DNA of 64,000 bases from assembly GCA_910584795.1 (NCBI GenBank), contig CAJUBZ010000004.1, positions 1 through 64,000 of the forward strand, given 5' to 3'. Positions 26,109 through 34,645 of the stretch are shown in pieces; the first letter of the stretch is position 1, and every line of letters begins with the position of its first letter. Origin of the DNA: an uncultured Eubacterium sp. (GTDB lineage: Bacteria > Bacillota > Clostridia > Lachnospirales > Lachnospiraceae). The notes beneath the pieces are model-generated. The model made no database searches. It was not told where the DNA came from and saw only the letters and a list, made by a program, of their open reading frames with translations. The position numbers were made by a program, and so were the translations under genes.

Positions 26109-28607
26109 TTACCACTTCAAATCAATTACAAGTGCTGTAGGATTTGTATAGTGAAGAAGTGTACTCTGATCATTTACATCATCATAACAGAATCCATAAG
26201 AGAAGTTATTAACTGAATGCTGATGTAAGAATGCTGAATAGTAATTATATGTACTATTCTTATAGTATGCACTTGGATTCTGATAATTTGCCGGATCTGT
26301 TGCTACACCTCTGTTAAATGCTGCACAAAGCTGAGCTTCAATTACTAACTCTGTTGAAACACCTCTGTTAAAATTACCTTTTCCTTCTAATACATCCTGA
26401 GTTGTTGGTTTGTAAACTTTGTATGTTCCATTGTCTCCATCTTTTGTGAATACCATATGGTCTCCATTTACTTTTCCTCTAAATGTACCTGCGTCACACT
26501 TAAACACTAATGTTTCTCTTGAATATTTATTCCAGAACTCATTAATATATGCATCAAAATAGGTTGCATTTTCTTTTCCTTCATTAAATGAACCCTTACA
26601 TGGAGCCATAATTCTGTCTTTATTTACGAGTGACTGCCAGATAGTAGGAGCTGATGCTTTGTATGCTGCAAAGATTTCATCTCTTGTTCCAACATCACCT
26701 ACTGTTTTATCGTATACATCATAGTCACCAGGTCTGTTATCAAATCCACCCTGTCCCACTAATCGTGTAACAACTGGGAAACTAAAGAAATCAACTCTTG
26801 TTGTATTTCCCCAATATTCTTTATTTGTAACTGTGAACTCTGCAAATTCAAATAGTACATCACTATTAGGATCTGATGGATTGTTAAGGTCCGGTCCTGC
26901 ATATCCTACATTTCCAGCCTCATCATTGTTAAATGTAATATAAACAGGTTCACCATAACTCAAATACATTCTTCCAGATTCAATATCCGGCAAATATACA
27001 TAACTTGCTTCTGCCAAGGAATGTGCAATATTAGCGCATTTTCTACCATTCTTTTCAACTGTATTTAATGCTGTACTTGCTTTAATAAGATTTCCCTGTG
27101 CATCAAGGTAGCAGATTTCATGATTCTTATCTCTTCCGATAACAATCCAATAAATCTGGTCATCTCTGTACTTTCCGTTTGTTCTATTGTTTAACTGTAA
27201 GAACATTCTGTCATTTCTAACCGGAATATCTGTTCTAAGCTGAGGAACATCTGTGTTTGGATTCACTATCGGTTTTGTCGGCTGTGGCTGTGTTGGTTGT
27301 GGCTGTGTTTCCTGCTGGCTTCCACCTGTTGCCACATTAACATTCATAGTGATACGCTCTGATTCTTTAGAACCTGAAACGGTAGAAATTTCTACTGTAT
27401 GATTTCCTGCCGCATAGCCTGAATATGTGTAATATGCACATCCAACCTTTGATGCAACCTGTTTTCCGTCAATATATACATTATATGAATTAATATTTCC
27501 TCTGCCCCAGACAACTCCAATTGTTCCTGCTGCCGGATTACTTACTACTGCACCAAATGGCTTTTCAATACTTGTATCAACACCTGGTACTTTTGTTGGC
27601 GCCTGTGTAGTTGGTACTGTTGGTTTTGCTGTCGTTGGTACAGTCTTTTTGCGAACAACAATAGAAGACATCTGATCATTAAAATCTCCACCAATCCAAG
27701 GTGTGTCTGATGTAATTATTCTTGATTCTCCCTGGAAATTATCATCAGCATAAAGTACTGCTTCATATCCATTTTGAACCTTTATTGATGAAAGATCATC
27801 ATTTCTAAATCCTTTTGCTTCGAGTGCTGCAAGGTTATATCTTCCCTCGTTTAATGCAGTAACTCTTCCACCATAATTAATATCCTGATAAATATATACA
27901 ACACCTGTCTCTAACTTTGTTGTAGTTGGTTTTGGAGTTGTAACTACCTGTGAATGTCCTCCAACTGTAATATTAAATGATGCTTTTACTGATTCATTTG
28001 CACCTAGAACAGTTGTAATACTAACTGTATGATTTCCTGCCGGAATATTATCAAATTCATAATAAGCACATCCTACAGCATTTGCTATAACTTTGTTATC
28101 AAGATAGATATTGTATGTGTTAATATCTCCACGTCCCCAAACAATACTAAATGTATTATTTCTTGGACTGTCTACCACTACACCAAAAGGTGCTGCAATA
28201 TTTGAACTTTCCCCCGTACTTGCCTGATTTCCAGTTACATATGACATTTCTTTAGAATCATACTGACATCCGCCTTTATTATATGTGAATGAACAAGTAA
28301 TTTTATCACCTTTCTTCAATCCATTGATTGAATACTCATACTTTGTATTGCTGCCATTCATTCCGACATTCTGTTGTGCACCATCATTAACTTTGTAATG
28401 AGCAATGACATATGCTGCATAACTGGATGCATTAAATATTAGTTTTGTTGTATTTGCAGAAATTTCCTCTGCAGTTACTGTGTAATCTGCTGCACTTTCA
28501 ATTGTTGCTGCTTTTGCTTTCTGTGTATCAGCAATGCTCATACCCGTTACTAAAAGAGCAATTGCCAATACGGAAGATAAAATCTTCTTAAACATTCTTC
28601 CCTTCAT
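26109..28607 (-). CDS. Secreted modular GH64 beta-1,3-glucanase
   Basis: An 832-aa exported enzyme. Signal peptide 1-34 ends AKA-AT. Residues about 38-125 resemble a CBM56-type glucan-binding module. Two repeated beta-sandwich modules (about 138-218 and 345-425) share PFG.VV...VWGRG.IN.YN.Y. and VGCAYY. A beta/gamma-crystallin module lies between them (YIYQDINYGG, LYADDNFQG), joined by Thr/Pro linkers, and a Gln/Pro linker precedes the GH64 domain (about 460-832). Its active-site region has SDPNSDVLFEFAEFT (Glu) and WGNTTRVDFFSFP (Asp), matching laminaripentaose-producing glucanases. SD GGAGG fits the ATG at 28607. No sortase motif or dockerin is visible. Confidence 0.88.
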   Translation of the reverse strand: MKGRMFKKILSSVLAIALLVTGMSIADTQKAKAATIESAADYTVTAEEISANTTKLIFNASSYAAYVIAHYKVNDGAQQNVGMNGSNTKYEYSINGLKKGDKITCSFTYNKGGCQYDSKEMSYVTGNQASTGESSNIAAPFGVVVDSPRNNTFSIVWGRGDINTYNIYLDNKVIANAVGCAYYEFDNIPAGNHTVSITTVLGANESVKASFNITVGGHSQVVTTPKPTTTKLETGVVYIYQDINYGGRVTALNEGRYNLAALEAKGFRNDDLSSIKVQNGYEAVLYADDNFQGESRIITSDTPWIGGDFNDQMSSIVVRKKTVPTTAKPTVPTTQAPTKVPGVDTSIEKPFGAVVSNPAAGTIGVVWGRGNINSYNVYIDGKQVASKVGCAYYTYSGYAAGNHTVEISTVSGSKESERITMNVNVATGGSQQETQPQPTQPQPTKPIVNPNTDVPQLRTDIPVRNDRMFLQLNNRTNGKYRDDQIYWIVIGRDKNHEICYLDAQGNLIKASTALNTVEKNGRKCANIAHSLAEASYVYLPDIESGRMYLSYGEPVYITFNNDEAGNVGYAGPDLNNPSDPNSDVLFEFAEFTVTNKEYWGNTTRVDFFSFPVVTRLVGQGGFDNRPGDYDVYDKTVGDVGTRDEIFAAYKASAPTIWQSLVNKDRIMAPCKGSFNEGKENATYFDAYINEFWNKYSRETLVFKCDAGTFRGKVNGDHMVFTKDGDNGTYKVYKPTTQDVLEGKGNFNRGVSTELVIEAQLCAAFNRGVATDPANYQNPSAYYKNSTYNYYSAFLHQHSVNNFSYGFCYDDVNDQSTLLHYTNPTALVIDLKW

Positions 28608-28786
28608 AAAATCCTCCTAAACTATTTTTTGTTTTTCCGTACACACATATCGTTTTATCTCTTGATGATACTGTTTTACAATATAAAAACATTTCAAAAA
28701 AGGATTAAATTTTTATAAAAGGTACAATTTTTAATAAAAGCATTTTTCGTTTTTTTTTTAGAAAGGTACCCATTTTTTAAAAAATA

Positions 28787-28853
28787 AAAAAGAGACATCC
28801 CGTCTGTTCACTCATTTTGTTTTAAGTGTTACAGCATTTTGATGTCCCTTTTT
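28787..28853 (-). terminator. Terminator of the six-helix membrane protein gene
   Basis: Minus strand AAAAAGGGACATC pairs with GATGTCTCTTTTT (one wobble) across a 40-nt loop and is followed by a T-rich run. Confidence 0.6.
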
Positions 28854-28867
28854 ATAAGCTTTTTTTC

Positions 28868-29476
28868 CTATCTATATCCTCTTATTGTCGGTTCTAAAAT
28901 CCCCTTTTCAAAAACAAATATTGTCAGGTATGGTATTGCACTGCATATTCCCCAAAAAATTGACATGCCGGACACATATACACTGAAACCGCTTGTTACA
29001 AACCCATGCGTTGCCATCTGTCCTAATATTACAAGAAGTAACAATGATGACATCTTAGGAACCATTCTTATTCCGCCCTTTTCTCTCAATATAAACAGAC
29101 CAAATGTCAGAATCGAGATTATTGCAGTACCTATGTAAACGATTAAATTTGTATGAAAATATTCACTATTTAATGTCTCATTAAACTCCTGCTTTTGCGC
29201 AAACATCATAACAAGTATGACTACATAATACAAAATAAATACTGCATATGATATATGAAGCAGCCCATTAAGATTTCCTTTCACTAAAGATACCGTAAAC
29301 AAAAACATTGCTGCCATAGCTATCAACACAATGACTCTTGGTATCGTCCATGATACGGTTCCTTTTTCAATAATATCTGTCTCCAAAAAATATACTGGTC
29401 TGTAAAATTGATAAAACAAACACAGTTCAGATAATAAACATAATAGAAATACTACCATTTCTCTTGTTCTACGCAT
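28868..29476 (-). CDS. Hypothetical six-helix membrane protein
   Basis: A 202-aa protein of about six hydrophobic segments with no motif I recognise. It begins MRRTREMVVFLLCLLSELC and ends with IFVFEKGILEPTIRGYR. The ORF can be read from 29536, but AGAGGGG (SD-like) precedes the ATG at 29476 and the -10 box lies at 29508-29513, so only 29476 is possible for that promoter. Single-gene unit between a promoter and a terminator. Confidence 0.7.
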   Translation of the reverse strand: MRRTREMVVFLLCLLSELCLFYQFYRPVYFLETDIIEKGTVSWTIPRVIVLIAMAAMFLFTVSLVKGNLNGLLHISYAVFILYYVVILVMMFAQKQEFNETLNSEYFHTNLIVYIGTAIISILTFGLFILREKGGIRMVPKMSSLLLLVILGQMATHGFVTSGFSVYVSGMSIFWGICSAIPYLTIFVFEKGILEPTIRGYR

Positions 29477-29507
29477 ATTACCGCCCCTCTTTCCTAAGTT
29501 TGTATTT

Positions 29508-29536
29508 ATTTTACTATATTCGGATAATTTTTGCAA
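29508..29536 (-). promoter_or_regulatory. Promoter of the six-helix membrane protein gene
   Basis: Minus strand TTGCAA (29536-29531), 17-nt spacer, TAAAAT (29513-29508), 30 bp before the ATG at 29476. Confidence 0.6.
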
Positions 29537-29562
29537 AAAATGTTACAATTATGGGAATTCCT

Positions 29563-29603
29563 TACAAAAAAAGATAAGGTAACAACAATTTTACCTTATC
29601 TTT
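29563..29603 (-). terminator. Terminator of the uvrC-to-crh gene string
   Basis: Perfect 13-bp arms AAAGATAAGGTAA (29570-29582) and TTACCTTATCTTT (29591-29603), then a minus-strand T7 run. About 25 bp after the HPr-like gene. Confidence 0.85.
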
Positions 29604-29628
29604 CATTTAAATCAGTTAAAGAAAACTT

Positions 29629-29883
29629 TTATTTATTCCCTAAATACTTTTCTATACTATCTATCGCCTGTGCTTCATCCTCACCATCAGCAGAGATTTT
29701 TACTGTCTGCCCCGGGACAATGCCTAAAGCCATCATTCCCATAATACTCTTTGCATTTACTTTTTTGGTTTCAAACTCTACGTAAATTTTACTCTCAAAC
29801 TGACTTGCAACTTGTACACATTTTGCTACCGGGCTTGTTTCTGCTCCCTGTTTAATATCGATTGTTACATCCCTTGTTGTCAT
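29629..29883 (-). CDS. HPr-like regulatory protein with Glu15 in place of His15 (Crh-type)
   Basis: An 84-aa HPr-fold protein. Numbering is collinear with B. subtilis HPr: Ser46 lies in NAKSIMGMMALGI as usual, but the His15-Ala-Arg17-Pro active site is Glu15-Thr-Ser17-Pro. It therefore cannot accept phosphate from enzyme I but can still be phosphorylated on Ser46 by HprK. B. subtilis Crh has the same logic (Gln15) and lies beside yvcJ/yvcL, as this gene lies beside rapZ and whiA. Predicted role: carbon catabolite signalling as a partner of CcpA or another target. hprK is in the same gene string (33655-34590). Confidence 0.88.
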   Translation of the reverse strand: MTTRDVTIDIKQGAETSPVAKCVQVASQFESKIYVEFETKKVNAKSIMGMMALGIVPGQTVKISADGEDEAQAIDSIEKYLGNK

Positions 29884-29904
29884 TTAAACTTTTCCTCCTT
29901 AGGG

Positions 29905-30849
29905 TCATCCTCTTAAATCATCTGCAATCTGACAAATCTTTCTAAGCCTATGGTTTACACCTGATTTTCCAAGGGGAGGTGCCAACCTCTCTCCTAACTC
30001 CTGCAATGATGCATCTGGATTTTCTATGCGTATCAATGCTATATCCTGTAACTTTGGCGGAAGATAACCAATACCTTTCTTCTTTATAATATAATTAATA
30101 TCCTCTATCTGCCTGACCGAAGTCGCTACAGTTTTCTTTATATTGGCTGTCTCACAATTGACCTGTCTATTGTAATAATTACTCATACCCTTTAAGATAC
30201 GAATATTTTCCATTTCCATTAAAGAAACGTGGGCTTCCATTACGTTTAAAACGTCTACTATTCCTTCGCCTTCTTTTAGATATACCACATAACCACCTTT
30301 TCTGGCAACCATTTTTCCTTCAATATTGAATTTTTTCAACAAATTTATCAGTTGTTCCGACTTTTTATTACTATTACATTTAATTTCGAAATGGTAGGAT
30401 TTGTTCGGATCACTCATAGAACCTGCCGCCATAAAAGCTCCTCTAATAAATGCTCGTTTACAACAGTCCTTCATAATTACAATGTTGTTTGTAATAGAAA
30501 AATTCTCCTCAATATCGCCTGCATCATTTATTAACTTTGTCGCCTGCAAAATCTTTATTGCTTGCTGATTGTCTGTTACAGTTAAAGTATATGTCTTTCC
30601 TATCCTGGAATATGCATTATCCCTAATGGTAATTTCTGTGTCAATATGGAATGTCTTCCATAATAATGTGTGAATCTTCTTTGCAGTAGGTTCTGTCTCT
30701 GTTCTAACACGAATCGCATAATTATTTTTATCATCAATCATTACACTGCCACACATTGAAATCATGGCTGCCAGTTCTGCAACTCTACAGTGTACTGTAT
30801 TACTGATATGAGATGACAGTTCCTCTTTTACCTTACTTGAAAAACTCAT
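29905..30849 (-). CDS. whiA: WhiA-type DNA-binding regulator
   Basis: A 314-aa protein with a LAGLIDADG-like N-terminal domain (RVAELAAMISMCGSV; FIRGAFMAAGSMSDPNKSYHFEI) and a C-terminal HTH (LQELGERLAPPLGKSGVNHRLRKI). WhiA controls cell division and chromosome segregation in B. subtilis and sporulation in Streptomyces. A GTG at 30858 is in frame; the family start MSFSSKVKEEL supports the ATG at 30849. It follows rapZ closely. A yvcK gene, which lies between these genes in Bacillus, is absent here. Confidence 0.93.
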   Translation of the reverse strand: MSFSSKVKEELSSHISNTVHCRVAELAAMISMCGSVMIDDKNNYAIRVRTETEPTAKKIHTLLWKTFHIDTEITIRDNAYSRIGKTYTLTVTDNQQAIKILQATKLINDAGDIEENFSITNNIVIMKDCCKRAFIRGAFMAAGSMSDPNKSYHFEIKCNSNKKSEQLINLLKKFNIEGKMVARKGGYVVYLKEGEGIVDVLNVMEAHVSLMEMENIRILKGMSNYYNRQVNCETANIKKTVATSVRQIEDINYIIKKKGIGYLPPKLQDIALIRIENPDASLQELGERLAPPLGKSGVNHRLRKICQIADDLRG

Positions 30850-30861
30850 AAACTCCACTCT

Positions 30862-31722
30862 CTATCTTAAAATATCTCTGTGGGCAACTTTAATACCATA
30901 ATTTGCATCTGCCTGATTCAACTGGCTGTATAACTCATTTGCTACTGTGACTGACCTATGATGCCCTCCTGTACAGCCAATTCCTATAACCAACTGATTT
31001 TTCCCTTCATCTATATAGTTGGGAATTAAAAATTTTAGCATATCCATCAATTTATTTAAAAACTTCTTAGATACCTCAGACCGTAAAACAAACTCACGAA
31101 CCTCCTGCTGCTCACCGGTCTTATGCTTTAACTCCGGTATATAATATGGATTCGGCAAAAATCTAACATCAAATACCAAGTCACAATCTGCCGGTACTCC
31201 ATATTTAAATCCGAAGGATAAAATAGTAATAAATAAATTTCTATAGTCCTGATTCATTACAAATATTTTTTCTATTTCAGTCCTCAGATCACGCACCAGC
31301 AAATTACTTGTATCAATAATATAATCTGCCTGTGTCCTCAAATAGGCAAGTTTTTTTCGCTCTGCCTTTATTCCATGTTCAACACTATCTGTCTCTCCCA
31401 TAGGATGACTTCTTCTTGTCTCTTTGAAACGTTTTATCAACGTATTATTGCAGCAATCCAGAAACAAAATTTCATAATTCTGCTCTTTCTTTTTCAACTC
31501 TAAAAGTACATTATTTATTTTCTCAAGATTTTCACCACTCCTAATGTCCACACCAATTGCCACTTTATTTTTTTCGCTTGTCTGGGCAAACAAAAGATCT
31601 GCAAAATCTTCTATTAAATCTACGGGTAGATTATCCACACAATAATATCCATTATCTTCGAAAACTTTCAATGCCGTAATCTTTCCGGCACCGGACATCC
31701 CTGTGACAATAACAAAACGCAT
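30862..31722 (-). CDS. rapZ: RapZ/YvcJ-type P-loop nucleotide-binding protein
   Basis: A 286-aa protein of normal length. N-terminal GMSGAGKI is Walker A, with DNLP, then RRSHPMGETDSVEHGI. The C-terminal RapZ core has IGIGCTGGHHRSVTVANELY. In E. coli RapZ governs the GlmS small RNA; in Bacillus YvcJ hydrolyses GTP. The Walker A hydroxyl residue is Ile15 here (GKI, followed by Thr16), where family members have Ser or Thr. It starts 9 bp after murB and ends 12 bp before whiA. Confidence 0.92.
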   Translation of the reverse strand: MRFVIVTGMSGAGKITALKVFEDNGYYCVDNLPVDLIEDFADLLFAQTSEKNKVAIGVDIRSGENLEKINNVLLELKKKEQNYEILFLDCCNNTLIKRFKETRRSHPMGETDSVEHGIKAERKKLAYLRTQADYIIDTSNLLVRDLRTEIEKIFVMNQDYRNLFITILSFGFKYGVPADCDLVFDVRFLPNPYYIPELKHKTGEQQEVREFVLRSEVSKKFLNKLMDMLKFLIPNYIDEGKNQLVIGIGCTGGHHRSVTVANELYSQLNQADANYGIKVAHRDILR

Positions 31723-31731
31723 ATAATTCTC

Positions 31732-32622
31732 CTATATAATCTTTACTTCCGTCTCGAGTTCTACCCCGAATTGTTCCTTTACTTTCTCCTGTACATCACT
31801 TATAAGCTGCAGAACCTCTGTTGCTGTTGCGTTATCATAATTTATCACAAAACCACAATGCTTCTCTGATACCATAGCTCCACCCACTTTATATCCCCGA
31901 AGTCCCGAATCCTCAATAAGTTTTCCTGCAAAATATCCTTCAGGACGCTTAAAGGTGCTCCCTGCACTTGGGAATTCCAACGGCTGTTTAAATTTTCTCT
32001 TCTGCATAAGGACCTGCATGATTCCACCAATTTCACCAGCACTTCCAATCTGAAGTCCAATACACATCTGTAATACTACCATGCCTTTTTTGGCTATTAT
32101 ACTGGTCCGATACCCCAGTTCTAAATCCTTTGCTTCTATCTTCTCAACTTCACCGTCGTGATTTAACACTTTAACCCATTTAATAACGTCCTTCATTTCT
32201 CCGCCATAAGCTCCAGCATTCATCACAACCGCTCCGCCGACATTTCCGGGTATTCCGTGAGCAAACTCAAAACCTGACAAATCATTTTCATATGCTGCCA
32301 TAGCCACTGCCGATAATTTTGCACCGGCATCAGCAACAATCTCTTCTCCAATCACATCTATACTGCTGATTCGATTATTTAGTTCAATAACGACCCCCTT
32401 ATATCCTTTATCTCTAACTAAAATATTACTTCCATTGCCAATAACCATATACGGATAGCAGTTCTCTTTGCATACCTTAATTATCTGTGCCAGTTCCTCC
32501 ACAGTACCTGGTACAATATAAATCTCTGCTTCACCGCCACATCGAAATGTACAATGTTTTGCCATCGATTCGTTTTGCTTAATATAATCCTCTCCAACAA
32601 TACTTTTTAACTTTTCAAACAC
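31732..32622 (-). CDS. murB: UDP-N-acetylenolpyruvoylglucosamine reductase
   Basis: A 296-aa FAD enzyme of the short (type II) MurB form. FAD-binding MVIGNGSNILVRDKG, GFEFAHGIPGNVGGAVVMNAGAYGGE, a YRTS motif and the catalytic Ser in PSAGSTFKRP, with the C-terminal HCGFVINYDNATATEV. It reduces UDP-GlcNAc enolpyruvate to UDP-MurNAc in peptidoglycan synthesis. Between glucokinase and rapZ with gaps of 29 and 9 bp. Confidence 0.95.
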   Translation of the reverse strand: MFEKLKSIVGEDYIKQNESMAKHCTFRCGGEAEIYIVPGTVEELAQIIKVCKENCYPYMVIGNGSNILVRDKGYKGVVIELNNRISSIDVIGEEIVADAGAKLSAVAMAAYENDLSGFEFAHGIPGNVGGAVVMNAGAYGGEMKDVIKWVKVLNHDGEVEKIEAKDLELGYRTSIIAKKGMVVLQMCIGLQIGSAGEIGGIMQVLMQKRKFKQPLEFPSAGSTFKRPEGYFAGKLIEDSGLRGYKVGGAMVSEKHCGFVINYDNATATEVLQLISDVQEKVKEQFGVELETEVKII

Positions 32623-32651
32623 AATATTTACACACTCACTTTCACCACAAA

Positions 32652-33596
32652 TTATCTTACAACCAGTGCTGCCGCACCATACATTCCTGCATCATTTCCA
32701 AGCTCTGCCAAATGCACCGCTGCATCTCCACAAGCTGTAAAGCAAGTTTCTCTATATGTAGTCTTAACCGCATCAATTAAATACTGACCTGCTTTGCTGA
32801 CTCCTCCGCCAATAATAAATGCTTCTGGATTCATTGTCACTGCAATATGAGCCATTGCTCTTCCAAGATAGCTGCCCATCTGATGAACTACTTCTTCTGC
32901 TCCTGCATCTCCCTCTTTTGCTAAATCAAAAACATCTTTTGCTGTAATTTCGTTTCCGTAATCTATCATCTTTGTTTCTTTATTACCTGCAGCCATATAT
33001 CTCTTAGCCAATCTTACTACACCGGTAGCTGAGGCATATTGTTCCAAACATCCTTTTCTGCCACAACCGCAGATTTCTGTTTCTTCATCATTCATATGCA
33101 TATGTCCGATTTCTCCTGCTCCGCCATTATATCCCGTTAAAATATTATTATTTATAATAACACCGCCGCCAACACCGGTACCTAATGTAATCATGACAAT
33201 ATCATGATAGTTTTTTCCACCGCCCTTCCAGTTTTCACCAAGAGCTGCCACATTGGCATCATTTCCAGCCTTAACCTTAACTCCATGAAACATTTCTGAT
33301 AACTTTTCTGCTACATTAAATGTTCCCCAGCCGAGATTTACACATTGAAGAACTGTACCATCTGCAAGTACGGGTCCCGGAAGACCAATTCCAACACCTT
33401 CTATATCATCTAAACGAATACCTTCTTCGACTAATTTCCCTTCCAATGCTTCGCAGATATCTCCTAATATGGCTTCACCAAAGTTTTCTGTATTGGTCTT
33501 TATTTCCCATTTATCCAACATGTTTCCACTAGTCTCTAAAAAACCGATTTTAATCGTTGTTCCACCAACATCAACTCCAAAACAATACTTCTTCAC
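32652..33596 (-). CDS. glcK: ROK-family glucokinase
   Basis: A 314-aa ROK kinase. GVDVGGTTIKIG is the ATP phosphate motif, GIGLPGPV and AGNDANVAALGE follow, then ITLGTGVGGGVI and the zinc motif GCGRKGCLEQYAS with His in EIGHMHM. Phosphorylates glucose with ATP. Located next to hprK and murB, linking glucose entry to HPr(Ser-P) signalling. Substrate specificity is by family; N-acetylhexosamine kinases share the fold. Confidence 0.88.
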   Translation of the reverse strand: MKKYCFGVDVGGTTIKIGFLETSGNMLDKWEIKTNTENFGEAILGDICEALEGKLVEEGIRLDDIEGVGIGLPGPVLADGTVLQCVNLGWGTFNVAEKLSEMFHGVKVKAGNDANVAALGENWKGGGKNYHDIVMITLGTGVGGGVIINNNILTGYNGGAGEIGHMHMNDEETEICGCGRKGCLEQYASATGVVRLAKRYMAAGNKETKMIDYGNEITAKDVFDLAKEGDAGAEEVVHQMGSYLGRAMAHIAVTMNPEAFIIGGGVSKAGQYLIDAVKTTYRETCFTACGDAAVHLAELGNDAGMYGAAALVVR

Positions 33597-33654
33597 AATA
33601 TTTCCTCCACTTTCTTATTTTAATCTCTAGTTTTTAACAATCCTTGTTATCCTA

Positions 33655-34590
33655 TTATTCATTTTCACCCATCATATTTTTTTGCACTCTGTTATATAAT
33701 TCTACAGCTGCATTATATCCCATTCGTTTCTGCCTATGGTTTACAGCTGCTGCCTCAACGATAACTGCCAGATTTCGTCCCGGTCTGATAGGAATTTTAT
33801 GACATACAACCCTATTTCCCAAAAACTCTGTATACCTCTCTTCTAAACACATGCGGTCATATTCTTTGTCTCTGCTCCATTCCTCTAACTGAATAACCAT
33901 ATCTATACTGGCAGAATCTAAAATGCTCTCAACTCCAAACAGTGCTTTTACATCGATAATTCCGATTCCACGCAGCTCAATAAAATGCTTTGTTATAGCC
34001 GGAGATGTTCCAATCAACGTCTCATCACTCACACGCCTGATTTCTACAACATCATCTGTTACCAGTCGATGACCACGTTTAATTAGTTCCAAGGCAGCCT
34101 CACTCTTTCCGATACCACTCTCTCCCATAATCAAAACACCCTCACCGTAAACATCAACCAGAACCCCATGTCTGGTAATGCATGGAGCAAGTTCTACATT
34201 CAGCCAGCGGGATAACTCCGCATTAAAACTTGATGTAGCAGTGTCCGTTGACATAATCGGTACTCCGTACTTTAATCCGGCTGAAATCAAATCGTCATCA
34301 GGTTTATTTCCTCTACAGAGAATAAGACACGGGATTCCACTGCTCATTAATTTTTCGTAAACCCACTGCCTGTTCTGCCTTTGCATATTATCAAGAAATG
34401 CACATTCAACATTTCCTATAATCTGGACTCTTTCCTTATCAAAATGCTCAAAAAAGCCAGCCAGCTGCAATGCCGGTCTGTTCACCTCGGGAATTATAAT
34501 TTTCACTTCATCTGTATTAATCTCCGGTGTATGGTTTACTAATCCATAGTTATCTACTACCTTTGTAAAAGGAATAAAAATATCAGACAT
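33655..34590 (-). CDS. hprK: HPr kinase/phosphorylase
   Basis: A 311-aa bifunctional enzyme. N-terminal regulatory domain to about residue 130, then Walker A GESGIGKS at 156-163, VTDDVVEIRR, and the HprK signature with the sequence IELRGIGIIDVKALFG. It phosphorylates Ser46 of HPr and Crh and removes the phosphate when phosphate is high. First gene after uvrC, in the string that ends with the Glu15 HPr paralogue. Confidence 0.96.
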   Translation of the reverse strand: MSDIFIPFTKVVDNYGLVNHTPEINTDEVKIIIPEVNRPALQLAGFFEHFDKERVQIIGNVECAFLDNMQRQNRQWVYEKLMSSGIPCLILCRGNKPDDDLISAGLKYGVPIMSTDTATSSFNAELSRWLNVELAPCITRHGVLVDVYGEGVLIMGESGIGKSEAALELIKRGHRLVTDDVVEIRRVSDETLIGTSPAITKHFIELRGIGIIDVKALFGVESILDSASIDMVIQLEEWSRDKEYDRMCLEERYTEFLGNRVVCHKIPIRPGRNLAVIVEAAAVNHRQKRMGYNAAVELYNRVQKNMMGENE

Positions 34591-34645
34591 CTCCTACCTC
34601 CTCACTATATGCATCACGTTTCCTGATTCTGTCTCACTTATTCTA

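Noticed and set aside
26109..28607. Thaumatin-type plant-like protein or surface adhesin
   Set aside because: The last domain has the GH64 pattern (SDPNSDVLFEFAEFT, then TRVDFFSFP), and the sandwich/crystallin modules are accessory; no sortase or dockerin signal is present.
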